From the NCBI GenBank assembly GCA_001701135.1, contig DAAN01000030.1, forward strand, positions 186,001-250,000: a stretch of 64,000 nt of DNA. Reading direction: 5' to 3'. The notes beneath the pieces are model-generated. The model had not been told where the DNA came from. It did no database searches and saw only the letters and a program-made list of their open reading frames with translations. Both the position numbers and the translations under genes were made by a program. Shown here piece after piece: positions 60,912 through 64,000 of this stretch. The DNA comes from Bacteroidales bacterium H3. Lineage in GTDB: Bacteria; Bacteroidota; Bacteroidia; Bacteroidales; Muribaculaceae. Positions within the stretch are counted from its first letter, which is position 1. Each line of letters opens with the position of its first letter.

Positions 60912-62147
60912 CTACTCGCCGAGAAGTTTCTTAAAATCCTCATAGACCTGTCTGCTGGCTGAATCTTCGCCGAGAGAACTCATGCGGGCGGCAAAACCCT
61001 CGGGATAAGCCTCACAGGTGGAGAGGAGTGTGTTGCGGGCATCATCGCTTTTCCCGAGCGCATTCTGAGCCTGCGCGAGAGCCATCAGTGCTCCTGTCGG
61101 GTTGGCCTCGCCTGATGGATGGAGCAATCTTTTCAGGCGCGGCTGAATCAGTTTAACCACGCCCTTGTAATCGCCGCGCCTGAGCATCAAATCCGCGTCC
61201 AGAAAGAGAGCGGTGCCCAGATCGGTCACATCGGCTTTATCTTTCAACGCATAAATTTGCTTTGTGGCGTTGGCCATTCGCTTCTCGTCGCCGATGATAT
61301 AGCATGCTGTGGTCAGGATTGCCAGCTGTCCGGCATCGAGCGGCTCCACTTTGTCGAGACGTTCGAAAAGATCGGCGGTGAGAGTCCAGACTGTCATCTG
61401 GTCATCGGTGAGTCTGTTGCCATCCACAATCGCTTTGTAAGCCGACTTATAAAGATCGGCGAGAGCGGCCTTGTCGTCGCCGATAAGTTTCTCGCAACGG
61501 TTGATCATGTCGGTGCGCACCGGCATGATTGCAAAAGCCTCTTTATAATAAGCAATGGCATAATCCTTGTTGTGATCAACCTCGGCCTGTTCACCCATTT
61601 TCACGAATTTGTCATACTCCTTCTGCTGACGTTCGGCATATATGGCTACAAGTTTTTCAAGAGCTTTGTGGGAGTCGTTGTTATCCTGCAGCTTGAAATG
61701 CACCGGCAAAGTAAACCACACGGCCACAGGCTTGCCATCAGACATTCCGGGCTGAAAACCCGACAGCATCTTCACCACCCTTACAGCCTCGGCCGAAAGG
61801 AGTGGATGGGGCGACCTGAGAACCTGCGTCTCCCCTATCGAGCCATCTTTATTTATAACGAATTTCACCACCACGCGTCCCTGAATGGCACTGTCGGCAC
61901 ATTCCTGCGGATACACCAAATGGTCGGCGACAAACTGCATCACGGCGCGATCGCCGCCGGGATACTGCGGCATCTGCTCTGCCGCTATCAGCACATTCTC
62001 TGTCGCATCTGCCGCAGTAATCTCTTCAGAGACTTTATTCGCACCGGCAGTCGGTTCAGCGGCAAACAAAACGGGTGCGATAAAAACCAAAGCCGCGCCC
62101 ACGGCCAGAGAAGATTTCAGAAAATCGAGGTGTGAAAGCAGTTTCAT
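60912..62147 (-). CDS. TonB-domain protein fused to TPR-like region
   Basis: A 411-residue exported protein. A hydrophobic segment (SLAVGAALVFIAPVLFA) is followed by a TonB C-terminal domain at ~60-150: MPQYPGGDRAVMQFVADHLVYP, IQGRVVVKFVINKDGSIG, AEAVRVVKMLSGFQPG and VWFTLPVHFKL. The rest (~160-411) is helical and TPR-like. It lacks the proline-rich spacer of classical TonB, so it may not span the periplasm and may instead be a TonB-like envelope protein. It is convergent with the MFS gene and has a 15-bp triple repeat in its leader. Confidence 0.85.
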   Translation of the reverse strand: MKLLSHLDFLKSSLAVGAALVFIAPVLFAAEPTAGANKVSEEITAADATENVLIAAEQMPQYPGGDRAVMQFVADHLVYPQECADSAIQGRVVVKFVINKDGSIGETQVLRSPHPLLSAEAVRVVKMLSGFQPGMSDGKPVAVWFTLPVHFKLQDNNDSHKALEKLVAIYAERQQKEYDKFVKMGEQAEVDHNKDYAIAYYKEAFAIMPVRTDMINRCEKLIGDDKAALADLYKSAYKAIVDGNRLTDDQMTVWTLTADLFERLDKVEPLDAGQLAILTTACYIIGDEKRMANATKQIYALKDKADVTDLGTALFLDADLMLRRGDYKGVVKLIQPRLKRLLHPSGEANPTGALMALAQAQNALGKSDDARNTLLSTCEAYPEGFAARMSSLGEDSASRQVYEDFKKLLGE

Positions 62148-62170
62148 TGCGCTATGATTGATTTCGGATA

Positions 62171-62215
62171 GTTGATTGGTTTAAGGTTGATTGACTTAAT
62201 GTTGATCGGTTTCGT
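62171..62215 (-). repeat. Three 15-bp tandem repeats in the leader of the TonB-domain gene
   Basis: GTTGAT recurs at 62171, 62186 and 62201 (plus strand), exactly 15 bp apart, within imperfect 15-bp units. They lie between the -7 box (62218-62225) and the ATG at 62147, so they are transcribed as repeats of ATCAAC. Confidence 0.6.
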
Positions 62216-62217
62216 GG

Positions 62218-62225
62218 CAAAGTTA
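62218..62225 (-). promoter_or_regulatory. -7 box of the TonB-domain gene
   Basis: Minus-strand TAACTTTG, 70 bp before the ATG. No exact -33 box. Upstream, at 62295-62303, is a run of nine C. Confidence 0.6.
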
Positions 62226-62343
62226 ACGATAATAGCACAATCGCGCCACCGGCGCACGGTTATTTTTCCTTGTATAACGTAAAAAATTATTAAATCCCCC
62301 CCCCGATACTGACAATTCTAAGTCCGTGGCAACCGCTTGGAGA

Positions 62344-62826
62344 TTACAGAAGTAATTCCAAATCATCTACATCGAGCCAGCGGTGGAATTTGCGTCCGAC
62401 TTCACGGAAATGCGAAACCTTCCTGAATCCGAGCGACTGATGAAACGCAATGCTCGGTTCATTTTCAGCAGTGATGCACGCGATGAGTGCATGGGCGCCA
62501 AGTCGGCGGCATTCGGCAATCAGCCGTTGCATCAGCTGCCTGCCTATTCCCCGACGGAAAGCCGACTCATGCAGATAGATAGTGGTTTCCCATGTGTTGC
62601 AATAAGCGGCACGTTCTTTCCATGGATGGGCGTAGCAATAGCCGAGCACACGTCCCTGTTCCGTCCAGACGAAATAGGGAAACCGGGCTGATATATCGCC
62701 GATGCGGCGCGTCATCTCATCGACCGAAACATGCTCCGTCTCGAATGTGGCGGTGCTGGAGGCTATATATCCGTTGTATATGTCGGCGATGACCGGCGCA
62801 TCGGCTGTAGTGACTGTCCGTATCAT
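62344..62826 (-). CDS. GNAT-family N-acetyltransferase (PAT-like)
   Basis: A 160-residue acetyltransferase with the acetyl-CoA loop RRGIGRQLMQ and the strand order of the phosphinothricin/methionine-sulfoximine acetyltransferase group: APVIADIYNGYIASSTATFE, YCYAHPWKERAAYCNTWETTIYL, FHQSLGFRKVSHFREVGRKFHRW. Such enzymes acetylate small amino acid analogues. It is close to the truncated CocE-type gene upstream (48 bp) on the same strand. Substrate not determinable. Confidence 0.9.
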   Translation of the reverse strand: MIRTVTTADAPVIADIYNGYIASSTATFETEHVSVDEMTRRIGDISARFPYFVWTEQGRVLGYCYAHPWKERAAYCNTWETTIYLHESAFRRGIGRQLMQRLIAECRRLGAHALIACITAENEPSIAFHQSLGFRKVSHFREVGRKFHRWLDVDDLELLL

Positions 62827-62874
62827 TCTGTAAAAAACATCAGTTCTATATGAAACATCATTCTGAAAAATACT

Positions 62875-64000
62875 TTATTCCGTAGGTCGGAAAATGTTCC
62901 CGTCTGTAAGTCGCAGAATTATCCGCGAGGGATGACTTGCATCGCAGTAAACGGTTATGTCGCTCGGCATGAAGTCTTCGCGACGGGCCTTATAGATGTC
63001 GATAAACTGCTGCGGATTCATATCGAAAAGCGGGAACCACGACGACTGGATCTGCACTTTCATCCGGTGTCCCGGCAGAAAAGTGTGGGCAATGTCGGGC
63101 ATGGCAAATTTCAGTTTCTCAACATGGCCCGGAGTAAATGGCTCGGGGAGTGACAGACTGTTGCGATAACGTCCACGAAGTATATCGCCGCGCACAAGCA
63201 TCTCCTTTCCGTCGGGCGCAACGTCGATAAGTTTGACAACGAAATCGGCATCGGTGGTGGTTATCGACACAAACAATTCGGGGGTGACGCTGCCAACGAA
63301 ACGCAAGGTATCGGTCAGAACTGGTGATATGAACGAGAGCACATCCTTGCGGTCGTCGAGAAAGCGTTGTCCCGCAGTCATATATTCCGCGGTGTTAGAG
63401 TTCTCCGCAGCAATAAAAGGCACAGGGTCGGAGGGCAGAGATGTGTACTTAATACTCGCACGGTTTTTCCGGGGAGGAGTAACGCTCAACGTGGAATCGG
63501 CTGCGAGCCACACCGACCATTCACGCGTGGAGATGTCGGCGGATTTTCCTGTAAACCAGCGGTTTTCGCCTGAGATGAAAATATGGTCCTTGTCAGGCCT
63601 GTTGCCGTTGTCCCGGAGATAATAGTCGAAAAACGGAAATTCTATGTTGTCGCGATAATAAATTGCAAGATTCTCATCTCCGAAAGAAGCTTCCCCCAGC
63701 CGATTGGCGGCGCCGTTGTCGCGCCACTGGCCGTGAGACCATGGCCCCATGGCGAGCGTCACCGGCAATCGGGGCGAGTTGTGCCTTAGGTCGCGGTAAA
63801 CCCGCAGAGCGCCATACAGATCCTCGGCGTCGAAGTGCCCGCCTACCACAAGTATCGGGGTGATCTGATTGTTGGTGAACTGACCGGCATACCGTTTCTT
63901 CCAGAAATCATCATAATCGGGATGTGCCATTATCGAGTCCCAGAACTCTACCCGGCCATCCAGCCTGGCGGTGACATCCGCGATAGTGTTATTCAGGAAA
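62875..64000 (-). CDS. CocE/NonD-family hydrolase, 5' end outside the window
   Basis: C-terminal part of an alpha/beta hydrolase of the X-Pro dipeptidyl-peptidase/cocaine esterase family. The frame stays open to the window edge; at least 375 residues are visible. GGHFDAEDLYGALRVYRDL contains the likely catalytic Asp region and MGPWSHGQW the catalytic His; the nucleophile Ser lies beyond the window. From about SNTAEY onward the jelly-roll XPP C-terminal domain is complete (FVGSVTPELFVSITTTDADFVVKL, LPGHRMKVQIQSSWFP). It could be an exported peptidase or esterase; the N-terminus is needed to decide. Confidence 0.88.
   Translation of the reverse strand, partial: FLNNTIADVTARLDGRVEFWDSIMAHPDYDDFWKKRYAGQFTNNQITPILVVGGHFDAEDLYGALRVYRDLRHNSPRLPVTLAMGPWSHGQWRDNGAANRLGEASFGDENLAIYYRDNIEFPFFDYYLRDNGNRPDKDHIFISGENRWFTGKSADISTREWSVWLAADSTLSVTPPRKNRASIKYTSLPSDPVPFIAAENSNTAEYMTAGQRFLDDRKDVLSFISPVLTDTLRFVGSVTPELFVSITTTDADFVVKLIDVAPDGKEMLVRGDILRGRYRNSLSLPEPFTPGHVEKLKFAMPDIAHTFLPGHRMKVQIQSSWFPLFDMNPQQFIDIYKARREDFMPSDITVYCDASHPSRIILRLTDGNIFRPTE

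Overview
The window looks like a stretch of chromosome from a Gram-negative gut Bacteroidales bacterium, probably close to Muribaculaceae; the family-level placement is an inference. Reasons: many genes are preceded by the Bacteroidetes sigma-type promoter (-7 box TAnnTTTG, often with TTTG or TTG 19-21 bp upstream), Shine-Dalgarno sites are mostly absent, and the outer-membrane repertoire is typical (TonB receptor with DUF4876 and DUF6850-like partners, DUF3943, DUF695, CotH). No rRNA, CRISPR array, prophage or intact insertion sequence is visible.

Layout. 1-2950 (minus): anaerobic ribonucleotide reductase nrdD-nrdG. 3059-6618 (minus): a surface-polysaccharide operon with flippase, O-antigen ligase/polymerase-like protein and glycosyltransferase. 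6819-9743 (minus): small Omp85-like barrel and a lipid A phosphoethanolamine transferase. 9940-14744 (minus): chaperones htpG and clpC, each with its own terminator. 14956-18829 (plus): gyrA and an exported TPR protein. 19085-28457 (plus): seven co-oriented envelope genes (TonB receptor, DUF4876 lipoprotein, outer-membrane barrel, ABC ATPase, ABC permease, DUF4857-like protein, OB-fold lipoprotein), preceded by two operator-like dyads and interrupted at 24635-24979 by a 345-bp inverted-repeat element. This cluster is the best candidate for an undescribed system.

28536-49593 is mainly core metabolism and housekeeping: an NSS transporter, guaB, DUF695, a large TPR protein, a COG2509-type flavoprotein, a MATE transporter, a HAD hydrolase, nadC, rlmH, and a minus-strand run rsfS-ftsH-small membrane protein-dxs-trkA-trkH, then a LolC/E-like permease and a DUF3943 protein. 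49728-64000 holds a periplasmic GH2 beta-galactosidase, dtd, a flavodiiron-type protein, tRNA-Gly(GCC) and tRNA-Leu(GAG), a CotH protein with a T9SS-like tail, a WbpM/PglF-type nucleotide-sugar dehydratase, an MFS exporter, a TonB-domain/TPR protein, a GNAT acetyltransferase and a truncated CocE-type hydrolase.

Genes are packed closely. Several convergent pairs overlap or abut at their stops (HAD/nadC, TPR/flavoprotein, beta-galactosidase/dtd, rlmH/trkH). Long antisense reading frames over nrdD, htpG, trkA, dxs and ftsH are codon-bias shadows and are not annotated.
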